64,000 bases of DNA from Flavobacterium psychrophilum. GTDB lineage: Bacteria > Bacteroidota > Bacteroidia > Flavobacteriales > Flavobacteriaceae. Both the position numbers and the translations under genes were made by a program. Every line of letters begins with the position of its first letter. Within the stretch, counting starts at the first letter, position 1. Under the pieces are notes generated by a model. The model worked only from the letters and a program-made list of their open reading frames with translations, was not told where the DNA came from and did no database searches. This document shows, piece after piece, positions 7,991 to 16,494 of the stretch. The DNA is taken from the NCBI GenBank assembly GCA_945872245.1, contig CAMBZB010000003.1:1-64000 (forward strand), given 5' to 3'.

Positions 7991-8773
7991 ATGGATTTTC
8001 AATATGGACTAATCGTTGCCGGATTAACAGTTGGTTTTATTGTAGGATTAACAGGCATAGGCGGGGGTTCTTTGATGACACCAATTCTATTATGGTTTGG
8101 CATACCGCCAACAAAGGCTGTTGCTGTAGATTTATTATATGCTGCAGTTACCAAAACAGGAGGCGTTGTTGTTCATAATAAAAAGAAAAATATTGATTGG
8201 ACTATTACTGGTTGGCTGGTATTGGGGAGTATTCCCGCTTCTTTAATTACTTTGTGGGTTCTTCATAAAATTAAAACTGATGTTGAAACCATGAATGCCA
8301 CCATAAAATATAGCTTAGGCTGGGCGTTGTTGTTTACATCAGTTGCTATTATTTTCAAAAATAAAATATTAGCTTTTTCTCAAAAACATTCAGGAGATAA
8401 ATTTCATAAAGAAAGTAAAACTCAAAACGGATTAACCCTATTAATTGGCATAATGCTAGGTGCCATTGTAACGCTAACTTCCATTGGAGCTGGAGCCTTA
8501 GGTACTGTTACTTTATTTTTCTTATATCCCCTTTTACCAACCCCTAAATTAGTAGGAACTGAGATTGCTCATGCTATTCCATTGACACTGGTGGCAGGCG
8601 TAGGACATGCCTCGATGGGAAATATGGATTTTACTCTACTAGGTCAGCTTTTAATTGGTTCCCTTCCTGGCATCTATTTCGGAAGTCTACTGAGTGGCAA
8701 AGTCCCTGATTTATTGCTAAGAAATGCTATTGCTATCATGTTGTTTTTCGTGGGGTATAATTATGTGTTTTAG
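7991..8773 (+). CDS. TauE/SafE (TSUP) family sulfite/sulfate-type permease
   Basis: The 260-aa protein is almost entirely hydrophobic, with two homologous halves each carrying a glycine-rich motif (LTGIGGGSLMTPILLWFG near the N-terminus, TSIGAGALGTVTLFFLYPLLPT in the middle), as in TSUP/DUF81 anion transporters. About seven to eight membrane segments are evident. It diverges from the cys operon and shares an operator-like motif with it, so it probably imports sulfate or exports sulfite/organosulfonates. The direction and substrate cannot be told from sequence. Confidence 0.9.
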   Translation: MDFQYGLIVAGLTVGFIVGLTGIGGGSLMTPILLWFGIPPTKAVAVDLLYAAVTKTGGVVVHNKKKNIDWTITGWLVLGSIPASLITLWVLHKIKTDVETMNATIKYSLGWALLFTSVAIIFKNKILAFSQKHSGDKFHKESKTQNGLTLLIGIMLGAIVTLTSIGAGALGTVTLFFLYPLLPTPKLVGTEIAHAIPLTLVAGVGHASMGNMDFTLLGQLLIGSLPGIYFGSLLSGKVPDLLLRNAIAIMLFFVGYNYVF

Positions 8774-8867
8774 TCCCTTCAACATATTTAGCAAAAAAAT
8801 AAACTGCAAATACGCAATTTAAAATTTCAATTAATCTTTTTGGAAACTTGCGGTTTTGGGATTTTTT

Positions 8868-9278
8868 TTAAAAAGCGATATCAGCCAGCGTATTGTTTTC
8901 TAAAATCATAAGCGTATTGTCCCGAACTTCCATCATGAGTTTGCGAACAGCACAAGCTACTTCATCAGTACAATCGTCACATTTCTCGTAAAAATTGTGA
9001 CTGGCGCAAGGCAACAAAGCAATGGGTCCCTCCAGAATGCGGTACACTTTTGCCATATTGATGTCTTTGGGCTCTTTGATTAGATAATATCCTCCACCCT
9101 TTCCTTTCTTGGCTCCCAGAAAACCGGAATGACGCAAGAGCAACAAAATACTTTCGAGAAACTTAATTGAAATATGTTCTGCTTTTGCAATTTCAGCAAT
9201 AGCCACAGGTGTTTGATCCTCTTGGCGCGCCAAAAAAGTCAAAGCTTTTATTCCGTATTTTGTTTTTTTAGAAAGCAT
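8868..9278 (-). CDS. Rrf2 family transcriptional regulator
   Basis: The 136-aa protein begins MLSKKTKYGIKALTFLA and has a winged-helix core (IAEIAKAEHISIKFLESILLLLRHSGFLGAKKGKGGGYYL) typical of Rrf2/CymR/IscR proteins. Near residues 91-108 it carries four cysteines spaced C-x8-C-x2-C-x5-C, unlike the C-x5-C-x5-C of IscR, so a metal or cluster could still be sensed. Its position between the sulfate-reduction operon and the methionine genes suggests a regulator of sulfur or cysteine metabolism (CymR-like role), which is inferred. Confidence 0.92.
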   Translation of the reverse strand: MLSKKTKYGIKALTFLARQEDQTPVAIAEIAKAEHISIKFLESILLLLRHSGFLGAKKGKGGGYYLIKEPKDINMAKVYRILEGPIALLPCASHNFYEKCDDCTDEVACAVRKLMMEVRDNTLMILENNTLADIAF

Positions 9279-9351
9279 GATTTATTTTTGATTGAAGATT
9301 AACGATAGCTGATTTTAAAAGTCATAAAACCAACATCTGTTTTAATAATTA

Positions 9352-9359
9352 CAAAAGTA
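9352..9359 (-). promoter_or_regulatory. Predicted -7 promoter element of the rrf2 gene
   Basis: TACTTTTG on the minus strand, about 70 bases before the rrf2 start, matches TAnnTTTG exactly. No good -33 element was seen. A 12-base palindrome TAACGATCGTTA lies upstream at 9389-9400 and could be an operator. Confidence 0.5.
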
Positions 9360-9449
9360 TGTTTTTGTACTGAAAAAATTATGATGATTAACGATCGTTA
9401 TTACATTGGTAATCTGCAATCTAAAATCGTTAATCATCCATCTAAAATC

Positions 9450-10622
9450 TTATGCTAACGCCTGTTCCAAATCAATAATGACATCTATCACGGTTTCCAA
9501 TCCTACGGAAATACGCACCAAACCATCTGTAATACTCACTGCTAAACGCTCTTCAACTGTTAATTTACTGTGCGTTGTAGAAGCCGGATGTGTCACGATG
9601 GTTCTAGTATCTCCCAAATTTGGCGACAACGAACACAACTTTATTTTATTCAAAAAAGCCCTTCCCGCTTCGAGACCCCCTTTGATTTCGAAAGCTACAA
9701 TATTACCTCCTAATTTCATTTGCTTTTGGGCAATTTCATATTGGGGATGCGATTTCAAGAACGGATATTTTACGGTATTCACCTTTGGATGCTGTTCTAA
9801 AAACTCGGCTACTTTGAGTGCGTTTTCGCAATGTCTATCCAAACGAACTGCTAGAGTTTCTAAACTTTTTGACAATACCCATGCATTGAAAGGAGATAAA
9901 GAAGGCCCTGTCAATCGAGAAAATAGATAGATCTTTTGAATCAATTCGTCATCACCAACAGTGATTCCACCTAAAACACGACCTTGTCCGTCCATCAATT
10001 TTGTTGCTGAATGGATAACCAAATCAGCACCCCATTTTATAGGCTGTTGTAAATAAGGTGTGGCAAAACAATTGTCAATGATCAAAATCAAATCGTGTTT
10101 TTTGGCAATAGTGCCAAGCAATTCCAAATCAATAATATCAACTCCAGGATTTGTAGGCGATTCGGCAAAAAGAATTTTGGTGTTTGTTTTGATACAACCC
10201 TCAATAGTTTCGGGTTTATTAATATCAAAATACGTAGTTTCTATTCCCCATTTAGGAAAATAATTAATAAATAAGGAGTGTGTCGCTCCAAATACACTAC
10301 TTGCCGAAACAATATGATCGCCCGAGTTTAACAAAGCCGCCAAGGTTGAATATACTGCCGCCATTCCCGAAGCGAATGCAAATCCAGACGCTGCCCCTTC
10401 CATCGCGCAAATTTTATCAATAAACTCGTTGGTATTCGGATTGCTGTAACGGCTATAAATATTTCTATCTTTCTCATCGGCAAAGGAAGCACGCATATCT
10501 TCTGCATCTTCGAATACAAAACTCGAAGTTAAGTACAAAGGCACTGAATGCTCTAAATATTGGGTACGCTCTAATTGATTGCGTATGGCCTGGGTTTCAA
10601 AACCAAATTCTTGTTCGTTCAT
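9450..10622 (-). CDS. metZ: O-succinyl/O-acetylhomoserine sulfhydrylase (trans-sulfuration PLP enzyme)
   Basis: A 390-aa Cys/Met metabolism PLP-dependent enzyme. Visible motifs are YSRYSNPNTNEF, the ASGMAAVYSTLAALL segment, LFAESPTNPGVDI, and the PLP-lysine site HSATKLMDGQGRVLGG near residue 205. The alignment to MetZ-type sulfhydrylases (Arg-rich start RNQLERTQYLEHS) fits direct capture of sulfide on acylated homoserine to give homocysteine. It ends the metX-thrA-osmC-metZ gene string, linking sulfide from the cys operon to methionine. Acyl-donor preference is not resolvable. Confidence 0.9.
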   Translation of the reverse strand: MNEQEFGFETQAIRNQLERTQYLEHSVPLYLTSSFVFEDAEDMRASFADEKDRNIYSRYSNPNTNEFIDKICAMEGAASGFAFASGMAAVYSTLAALLNSGDHIVSASSVFGATHSLFINYFPKWGIETTYFDINKPETIEGCIKTNTKILFAESPTNPGVDIIDLELLGTIAKKHDLILIIDNCFATPYLQQPIKWGADLVIHSATKLMDGQGRVLGGITVGDDELIQKIYLFSRLTGPSLSPFNAWVLSKSLETLAVRLDRHCENALKVAEFLEQHPKVNTVKYPFLKSHPQYEIAQKQMKLGGNIVAFEIKGGLEAGRAFLNKIKLCSLSPNLGDTRTIVTHPASTTHSKLTVEERLAVSITDGLVRISVGLETVIDVIIDLEQALA

Positions 10623-10665
10623 TTTTTTTTAGCTATTGGCAATTAGCTATTGGCTAATGGCTTGT
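10623..10665. repeat. GCTATTGGC-type dispersed repeat, osmC-metZ gap
   Basis: AGCTATTGGCAATTAGCTAT then TGGCTAATGGCTTG overlaps the end of osmC and fills the 20-base gap to metZ. It is the same word family as at 4041-4110 and 20035-20065. Confidence 0.55.
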
Positions 10666-11077
10666 TATTCAAAACTACTTTATAATGGATCGTTGCTGTT
10701 GGTTCCAATGTTTTAGAAACCGAACAGTATTTTTCGAAAGAAAGTTGGGCAGCTTTTGCAGCTTTGTCTTCTTTAATGTTTCCTTCCAGATAAAAAACCA
10801 CATAAATATCTTTGAAAGGTTTTGCTTCGCCCACTTGTACGCGTTCGCCTTCAACCTCAGCTTTGAAAGAAGTGATTTCCTGACGTTGCTTTTTTAGTAT
10901 CGAAATCATATCGATACCGCTGCAACCTGCCACTCCCATCAAGATTAATTCCATTGGGCTTGGCCCCATGTCATTGCCCCCAAAATCAGGTCTTGCATCT
11001 ACATTTACTATGTGTCCACGATCGTTTTTTAGTTGAAAGTGGAAATTTTCGTTTACTCTGTCTAATGTTATTTTCAT
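10643..11077 (-). CDS. OsmC family protein
   Basis: A 144-aa protein with the OsmC/Ohr fold signature: PDFGGNDMGPSPMELILMGVAGCSGIDMISILKKQR, with a cysteine in the GCSG turn, and a C-terminal EKYCSVSKTLEP containing the second conserved cysteine. Such proteins often reduce organic peroxides through the two cysteines. It lies 20 bases upstream of metZ and 104 bases after thrA on the same strand, so it is likely cotranscribed with methionine genes; the substrate is unknown. Confidence 0.9.
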   Translation of the reverse strand: MKITLDRVNENFHFQLKNDRGHIVNVDARPDFGGNDMGPSPMELILMGVAGCSGIDMISILKKQRQEITSFKAEVEGERVQVGEAKPFKDIYVVFYLEGNIKEDKAAKAAQLSFEKYCSVSKTLEPTATIHYKVVLNNKPLANS

Positions 11078-11094
11078 TTTATTCTATTTATTTT

Positions 11095-11147
11095 CCTCAC
11101 CCCAACCCTCTCCAAAGGAGAGGGAACTGAAACTGGTGAGTTTTTGT
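11095..11147. repeat. Palindromic REP-like repeat between thrA and osmC
   Basis: CCCTCTCC (11106-11113), loop AAA, then GGAGAGGG (11117-11124) form a perfect 8-bp GC-rich hairpin inside an otherwise AT-rich gap, bracketed by CTCACC and GGTGAG. It could attenuate expression of osmC-metZ relative to thrA or simply be a dispersed palindromic repeat. Confidence 0.6.
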
Positions 11148-11181
11148 TTTTTTACTGAATACTAAAAACTGAATACTTATT

Positions 11182-13593
11182 TTATCCTTTCTCCGACAAT
11201 CTCAAAATATCCCCGAAAACACCTCTCGCCGTTACTGCCGATCCAGCGCCGGCACCTTGAATCACGATGGGTCTATCGCCATACGATTCGGTGTAAATTT
11301 CGAAGAACGAATCAGAACCTTTTAATCCTCCCAAAGCGGTATCCGAAGGTACGGAAACTAATTTCACTTCGAGATTTCCTTTGTCGTTTTGTAAATCTCC
11401 CGACAATTCCCCAATGTATCTCAAGACGTGATTCGGTTCTTGTTCGGCTTTTATTTTGTTATAAATGGGGTCAAATTCCTTTAATTTATTTAAGAAATCA
11501 GACACATTTCCTTCGCGCAAATGTTCTGGGATCAAGTTTTGAATGCGAATTTCTTCGAATTCATTTTGCAAATCCAATTCTCTTGCCAAAATTAGCAATT
11601 TTCTACCCACATCGTTACCACATAAATCTTCTCTTGGATCTGGTTCCGTGTAGCCATTATCGATGGCTTCTTTCAAAACTTCACTGAACGGAACGTCTTT
11701 TGCCGAAAAATTGTTGAATAAATAACTCAAGGTCCCCGAGAAAACGCCTTTGATTTTGGTAATATTTTCCCCTGAAAGGTGTAGTAATTTGATAGTGTCA
11801 ATTAACGGTAATCCTGCGCCCACATTAGTTTCATACAAATATGTCTTCTGGTTTTCAGCCAATACTTTTCGCAAGTCTTTGTAAAATTTATAACTCATGG
11901 TATTCGCCACTTTGTTGGAAGAAATCAAGTCAAAACTGCTTTCTGCCAATGGAATGTAATTTTCTACAAACGAAGCACTTGCCGTGTTGTCAATAGCGAT
12001 CAAATTCTCTAGATGATTTTCATTGGCGTAGGCGATAATATCATCAATCGTATATGAAAAACCATTATTTTGAATCTCGTTTTTCCAATTGGGTGTCACA
12101 CCATTTTTGTTCAAAAGGACATTTTTTGAATTGGCAATCGCAAAAACATTCAGTTTAATGTCTTTTCGTTTTTCGATAGCCGTAGCCGACTCCAATATTT
12201 GATTAATCAAAGTACCACCTACTAGCCCGTGGCCGAAAATGGCAATGTTTATTTTCTTGGAAACCCCAAAGATTTCGCCATGAATCACATTCAAAGCCTT
12301 GTGTAGTTGGGATTTTTTAACCACCAAACTCACGTTTTTACCCGTTACCGTATTGTTGAAAAGAATCGGCACCACTTTATTTTTAATCAAAGCCGTATAG
12401 GGTTTGTGAAAAGTGCTTAAATCCTGCCCAATAATCGAAATCACCGAAACATCATCGGTAATCGAGATTTTGTTGACGTCTTTCGAATAGAAATCATTTT
12501 CAAATTCTTTTTCGAGTTCAATCATCGCTTTTGAAGCTTGGTCTGCGGCAACCACAAGTCCAATCCCACGCTCCGAGGAACCTTGCGAGATGATGCTCAC
12601 GCTAATCTCATTGTCTCCCATCACCCTAAAAATACGGGCGTCAACTCCTGTTTTTCCTAACAACCCTCTTCCTTCCAAATTCACCAAGGCTACATTCTCC
12701 AAAACCGAAAGCGTTTTAATCCCTTCTTTATTGGATTTCGAAGTGATTAATGTTCCCTGATTTTCGTGGTTGAATGTGTTTAAAATTCGCAACGGTATGT
12801 TTTTTTCCAATAAAGGAATAATGGTTTTAGCGTGCAAAATGGTCGCTCCGAAATTGGCAATTTCATTGGCTTCGTTAAAAGACAAACGGTCAATTTTCTT
12901 GGCATCGGGAACTAATTCAGGATTCGCTGTGTAAATTCCGTCAACGTGGGTATAGTTTTGCAGTTCTTCGGCATCAAGATAATTGGCAATCAGCGAAGCC
13001 GTATAATTGCTGCCATTTCTCCCTAAAGTTGTAGCGTCGTTGTTATTATTTGATCCAATAAAACCCGTAATAATATTGACCGTTTCGCTGTGCAGTTTGA
13101 AATATTGAACCACATTTTTCTTGGAAACTTGTTCCAATGGTTGGGCATCCCCAAATTTGGAATCCGTTTTTATCAATTCTCTAGAATCGGTGAAACGAGC
13201 GTTTATTTTATTTTTAATCAGAATGGCGGTCAATAATTTTGCCGAAAGCAATTCTCCTTTAGAAAGAATTTGGTCTTTAATTTTGTTGCTGTAATCCCCA
13301 ATTAAACTAACCCCCTCAAAAAGTTTGTCCAATGCTTCAAATTCCTCCGATAAATCAACGTCGGGATAATCCCCTTTTTGTTCCGTTTTGAATGTTTCAA
13401 GAAGGGCTTTATAGTTCCCGTTTTTAGCGGCAACTCCTAAAATTTCTTCCAATTCATCCGTTGCATTTCCGCGTGCCGACACTACGACAGCTATTTTTTC
13501 GCCATGGTTGATTTTATTGGCAATAATAGCAACTACCTTATTTATTCCGTCTCCATTGGACAACGATTTTCCACCAAATTTTAATATTTTCAT
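11182..13593 (-). CDS. thrA: Bifunctional aspartate kinase / homoserine dehydrogenase
   Basis: The 803-aa fusion catalyses the first and third steps from aspartate to homoserine. The N-terminal aspartokinase begins MKILKFGGKSL, with TLGRNGSNYTASLIANYL; an ACT regulatory region follows (VALVNLEGRGLLGKTGVDARIF and repeat, about residues 305-440). The homoserine dehydrogenase part starts near 450 with NIAIFGHGLVGGTL and contains GAGLPLIDTIK and GYTEPDPREDLCGNDVGRKLLIL. Feedback control by threonine or methionine cannot be read from sequence, so ThrA versus MetL naming is a convention. It lies 20 bases downstream of metX. Confidence 0.94.
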   Translation of the reverse strand: MKILKFGGKSLSNGDGINKVVAIIANKINHGEKIAVVVSARGNATDELEEILGVAAKNGNYKALLETFKTEQKGDYPDVDLSEEFEALDKLFEGVSLIGDYSNKIKDQILSKGELLSAKLLTAILIKNKINARFTDSRELIKTDSKFGDAQPLEQVSKKNVVQYFKLHSETVNIITGFIGSNNNNDATTLGRNGSNYTASLIANYLDAEELQNYTHVDGIYTANPELVPDAKKIDRLSFNEANEIANFGATILHAKTIIPLLEKNIPLRILNTFNHENQGTLITSKSNKEGIKTLSVLENVALVNLEGRGLLGKTGVDARIFRVMGDNEISVSIISQGSSERGIGLVVAADQASKAMIELEKEFENDFYSKDVNKISITDDVSVISIIGQDLSTFHKPYTALIKNKVVPILFNNTVTGKNVSLVVKKSQLHKALNVIHGEIFGVSKKINIAIFGHGLVGGTLINQILESATAIEKRKDIKLNVFAIANSKNVLLNKNGVTPNWKNEIQNNGFSYTIDDIIAYANENHLENLIAIDNTASASFVENYIPLAESSFDLISSNKVANTMSYKFYKDLRKVLAENQKTYLYETNVGAGLPLIDTIKLLHLSGENITKIKGVFSGTLSYLFNNFSAKDVPFSEVLKEAIDNGYTEPDPREDLCGNDVGRKLLILARELDLQNEFEEIRIQNLIPEHLREGNVSDFLNKLKEFDPIYNKIKAEQEPNHVLRYIGELSGDLQNDKGNLEVKLVSVPSDTALGGLKGSDSFFEIYTESYGDRPIVIQGAGAGSAVTARGVFGDILRLSEKG

Positions 13594-13613
13594 CTGTTTT
13601 GTATGTATAACGC

Positions 13614-14582
13614 TTAAAAAATATCCTTAAGCAAATGGTCTAATTGTTCAAATTCTATCAAAAAGGCGTCGTGTCCGTGTATGGATTGAATTTCCTTGTA
13701 AAACACCTTTTTATTTTGTCTTTTTAACTCCTTATATGTTTCCTTGTTTTCAGTTGCCGTAAAAAACAAATCCGAATTGATACCAATAATGTGGATACTC
13801 GCCTCCATTTTAGATGCTATTGCATCGAATGAGCCTCTATTTCTGGTAATGTCTATTGTCTTTAACAATTGGTTCATCGTTTTATAGGCCGACAACTGAA
13901 ACCGATTTTGTAATTTCTTGCCGTGATGGGCCAGCCAACTTTCTACGTTAAAAATAGCCAATTCTTCGTTTGTCGTTCTTTTGAACTTCTCCTTAAAAGA
14001 TTCTGGTGTTCGGTAACACAGCATGGCGTGAATTCGGGCATCTTCAATGGGCTTCCGAGAATTATTTAATATTTGTTCTTGTAGATAACAATTCGCAATG
14101 AGCCAATCTGTCGCTTTCCAGTCGGAAGCAATTGGAATTAAATTTTTGGTGATTTTAGGTTCTAAGGTAACCATTTCCCAGGCAATTCCTCCTCCTACAG
14201 AACCTCCGATAATAGCGAATAATTGCGGTATTTTTAGCATTTTAATTCCTTCCAGAAAAAGCCTGGCTATGTCCCTTGCATTAAAATCCTGGTACTTTGT
14301 GATGAAGGTCGCGTCGTACCCATTTCCGGGAACGTTGAAGGCTAATATCGTGTATTTATTGGTGTCGATGGTTTTGTTTTCGCCTATTAGATTGTTCCAC
14401 CAACCATTTGCACCGATAACTTGAGAATTTCCCGTAAGGGCATGATTCACCAGAACAATGGGAGCGGTTTGCAAAGCTGGTCCAAAAACCTGAAAACTTA
14501 AGTTTAGGGATGGATAAGTTACGCCACTTTCGGTGGTGAAATTTTGTATGATACTAGCTGTTGGTTTATTTTCCAATTTCAA
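13614..14582 (-). CDS. metX: Homoserine O-acyltransferase (MetX-like alpha/beta hydrolase)
   Basis: The protein has the MetX signature NHALTGNSQ, a nucleophile elbow GGSVGGGIAWE, and late IGINSDLFF and IHGHDAFLIE segments for the catalytic Asp and His. It acylates homoserine for sulfide capture by MetZ. The open frame continues upstream to GTG 14693 and ATG 14672, but both starts lie inside the SAM-I riboswitch aptamer (14657-14759). I therefore prefer TTG at 14580-14582 (MKLENKPTASIIQNF), giving 322 aa. Acetyl versus succinyl donor is unresolved; the start is uncertain, the function is not. Confidence 0.88.
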   Translation of the reverse strand: MKLENKPTASIIQNFTTESGVTYPSLNLSFQVFGPALQTAPIVLVNHALTGNSQVIGANGWWNNLIGENKTIDTNKYTILAFNVPGNGYDATFITKYQDFNARDIARLFLEGIKMLKIPQLFAIIGGSVGGGIAWEMVTLEPKITKNLIPIASDWKATDWLIANCYLQEQILNNSRKPIEDARIHAMLCYRTPESFKEKFKRTTNEELAIFNVESWLAHHGKKLQNRFQLSAYKTMNQLLKTIDITRNRGSFDAIASKMEASIHIIGINSDLFFTATENKETYKELKRQNKKVFYKEIQSIHGHDAFLIEFEQLDHLLKDIF

Positions 14583-14656
14583 ATCTTTTATGATTTTTGA
14601 TTTGTGTCTGGAAATATTAGAAAGAAAAACTAGAAATAAACTAGAAGAATTCTTGT

Positions 14657-14759
14657 TGTTATCTTTTCCCATAATCGGGATAGAATGTAGCACCTTTCGA
14701 TTTTGGCGTAGGTTGCTAAGCTTTCATAGGGTCTATTCCCTCGAGCTTTCTTTATAACA
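14657..14759 (-). ncRNA. SAM-I (S-box) riboswitch upstream of metX
   Basis: On the minus strand the leader reads TGTTATAAAGAAAGC (start of P1), then GAGGGAATAGACCCTATGAA, AGCTTAGCAACC and AAGGTGCTA, and closes with ATAACA. These are the S-box hallmarks: an asymmetric GA-rich loop beside the GGGA...CCC stem, ATGAA, GCAACC and AAGGTGCTA. P1 pairs TGTTAT (14759-14754) with ATAACA (14662-14657). It should lower metX-thrA-osmC-metZ expression when SAM is high. No clear terminator follows, so control may be translational, or the expression platform was not recognised. Confidence 0.9.
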
Positions 14760-14787
14760 TTTCAGTACAGTTGTGAACTTAAAGGCA

Positions 14788-14819
14788 CAAATTAACCACA
14801 AATTTTTTAAACAACCAAA
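14788..14819 (-). promoter_or_regulatory. Predicted promoter of the metX operon
   Basis: On the minus strand TTTG (14816-14819), 20 bases, then TTAATTTG (14788-14795), one mismatch from TAnnTTTG. It lies about 28 bases before the SAM-I aptamer, the expected distance. Confidence 0.55.
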
Positions 14820-14910
14820 TTTTACTAATTCTGTTTTTAAATTTTTCCGAAAAATGAATTTGAATCCAAAATAGAATTTCAAAAACTTTTCAAAAAAAAA
14901 GAGAGTTTAA

Positions 14911-14940
14911 TTTGCAATTCAATTTGGTTTCATACATTTG
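14911..14940 (+). promoter_or_regulatory. Predicted promoter of metK
   Basis: TTTG (14911-14914), 18 bases, then TACATTTG (14933-14940), a perfect -7 element. Transcription would begin just before the SAM-II aptamer. Confidence 0.75.
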
Positions 14941-14950
14941 CAGACGAAAT

Positions 14951-15010
14951 ATTAGAGGAAAAATTTGAACTGATTGCAACCTCGTTAAAAAAATGCTAAA
15001 GCAGGAACCT
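14951..15010 (+). ncRNA. SAM-II riboswitch upstream of metK
   Basis: GAGG (14955-14958) pairs with CCTC (14980-14983) as P1. The loop carries AAATTTGAACTGATTGCAA, and downstream GTTAAAAAAATGCTAAAGC provides the pseudoknot strand. The order TTGCA, P1 3' strand, GTTAAA, then GCTAAA is the SAM-II (metA motif) consensus known from alpha-proteobacteria and Bacteroidota. Pseudoknot pairing between ATTT and AAAT is available. It lies about 60 bases before the metK start and probably reduces translation or elongation when SAM is plentiful. Confidence 0.83.
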
Positions 15011-15071
15011 TCCTTATAGCATTCCCCAGCAATCATTTTTTTCCTCGCTTAATTTAAAAACCTATATTATT

Positions 15072-16322
15072 ATGGCTTATTTATTTACGTCAGAATCAGT
15101 GAGTGAAGGACATCCAGACAAAGTGGCTGATCAAATTTCGGATGCATTAATTGATAATTTCTTGGCTTTTGATCCAAATTCAAAGGTAGCTTGTGAAACA
15201 TTGGTTACTACTGGACAGGTAATTCTTGCCGGTGAAGTGAAATCAGAAACGTATTTGGATGTGCAACAAATTGCACGCGATGTTATCAAAAAAATTGGTT
15301 ATACGAAGAGCGAATATATGTTTGAAGCCAATTCTTGCGGCGTTCTTTCGGCTATTCACGAACAATCAGGTGATATCAACCAAGGGGTAGAAAGAGCTAA
15401 TCCAGAAGATCAAGGCGCCGGCGACCAAGGAATGATGTTTGGCTACGCCACCAATGAAACTATTGATTTTATGCCTTTGGCCTTGGATTTATCCCATAAA
15501 TTATTACAGGAATTGGCCGTTTTACGTCGTGAAAACAACGAAATCACCTATTTGCGTCCTGATGCAAAATCGCAAGTGACTTTGGAATATGACGATGACA
15601 ATAAACCATCCCGAATTGATGCCATTGTGATCTCTACCCAACACGATGATTTTGACGAGGAAGCTAAGATGTTGGCCAAAATCAAAAGTGATTTGGTTGA
15701 AATTCTAATTCCAAGAATCATCAAAAACAATCCGCAATATGCGCATTTGTTTAACGATAAAATTCAATACCACATCAACCCAACTGGTAAATTTGTGATT
15801 GGTGGACCACACGGTGATACTGGACTAACAGGAAGAAAAATTATTGTGGACACTTATGGTGGAAAAGGCGCTCACGGTGGTGGTGCATTCTCCGGAAAAG
15901 ATCCAAGTAAGGTAGATAGAAGTGCGGCTTATGCTACACGTCACATTGCCAAGAACCTTGTTGCAGCGGGTGTTGCCGACGAGATTTTGGTTCAGGTATC
16001 TTACGCAATTGGTGTGGCAAAACCAATGGGAATTTTTGTAGAAACCTATGGTACCTCAAAAGTGAATTTGACCAACGGTGAAATCGCCAAAAAAGTGGAA
16101 GCCATTTTTGACATGCGTCCTTATTTTATCGAGCAACGTTTGAAATTAAGAAATCCAATATACAGCGAAACTGCAGCTTACGGGCACATGGGTCGTAAAT
16201 CAGAAACAGTAACCAAAACGTTTAAAGCGCCAGGCGGCATTGAAAAAACGGTGAGTGTAGAATTGTTTACTTGGGAAAAATTAGATTTTGTAGATCAGGT
16301 AAAAGCTGCTTTTGGATTGTAA
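15072..16322 (+). CDS. metK: S-adenosylmethionine synthetase
   Basis: It makes SAM from methionine and ATP. The 416-aa protein has [17 protein letters not shown] at the N-terminus (ATP-binding His and Mg ligand Asp), [13 protein letters not shown] in the middle, and [19 protein letters not shown] for methionine/triphosphate binding. It is somewhat longer than E. coli MetK (about 384 aa), as in other Bacteroidota. It diverges from metX and is preceded by a SAM-II riboswitch, so both SAM synthesis and its precursor pathway appear SAM-repressed. Confidence 0.97.
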   Translation: MAYLFTSESVSEGHPDKVADQISDALIDNFLAFDPNSKVACETLVTTGQVILAGEVKSETYLDVQQIARDVIKKIGYTKSEYMFEANSCGVLSAIHEQSGDINQGVERANPEDQGAGDQGMMFGYATNETIDFMPLALDLSHKLLQELAVLRRENNEITYLRPDAKSQVTLEYDDDNKPSRIDAIVISTQHDDFDEEAKMLAKIKSDLVEILIPRIIKNNPQYAHLFNDKIQYHINPTGKFVIGGPHGDTGLTGRKIIVDTYGGKGAHGGGAFSGKDPSKVDRSAAYATRHIAKNLVAAGVADEILVQVSYAIGVAKPMGIFVETYGTSKVNLTNGEIAKKVEAIFDMRPYFIEQRLKLRNPIYSETAAYGHMGRKSETVTKTFKAPGGIEKTVSVELFTWEKLDFVDQVKAAFGL

Positions 16323-16348
16323 AATTTAACCCATAAGAGATTAAAACA

Positions 16349-16380
16349 AACCTGACTATTTTTTTAGTTAGGTTTTTTGT
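16349..16380 (+). terminator. Intrinsic terminator after metK
   Basis: AACCTGACT (16349-16357) pairs with AGTTAGGTT (16366-16374, one G-U pair), followed by TTTTTGTTTTT. Confidence 0.85.
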
Positions 16381-16494
16381 TTTTAGGAATATTTATAAAC
16401 TTGTACCCCTGAAGTCTATTTTTTGTATTTTAGCTTTCTTTGAAAGAAAAGATTCGTTTCGCAAAACTTAGGAAGAAAATAAATTAGAGATTGT

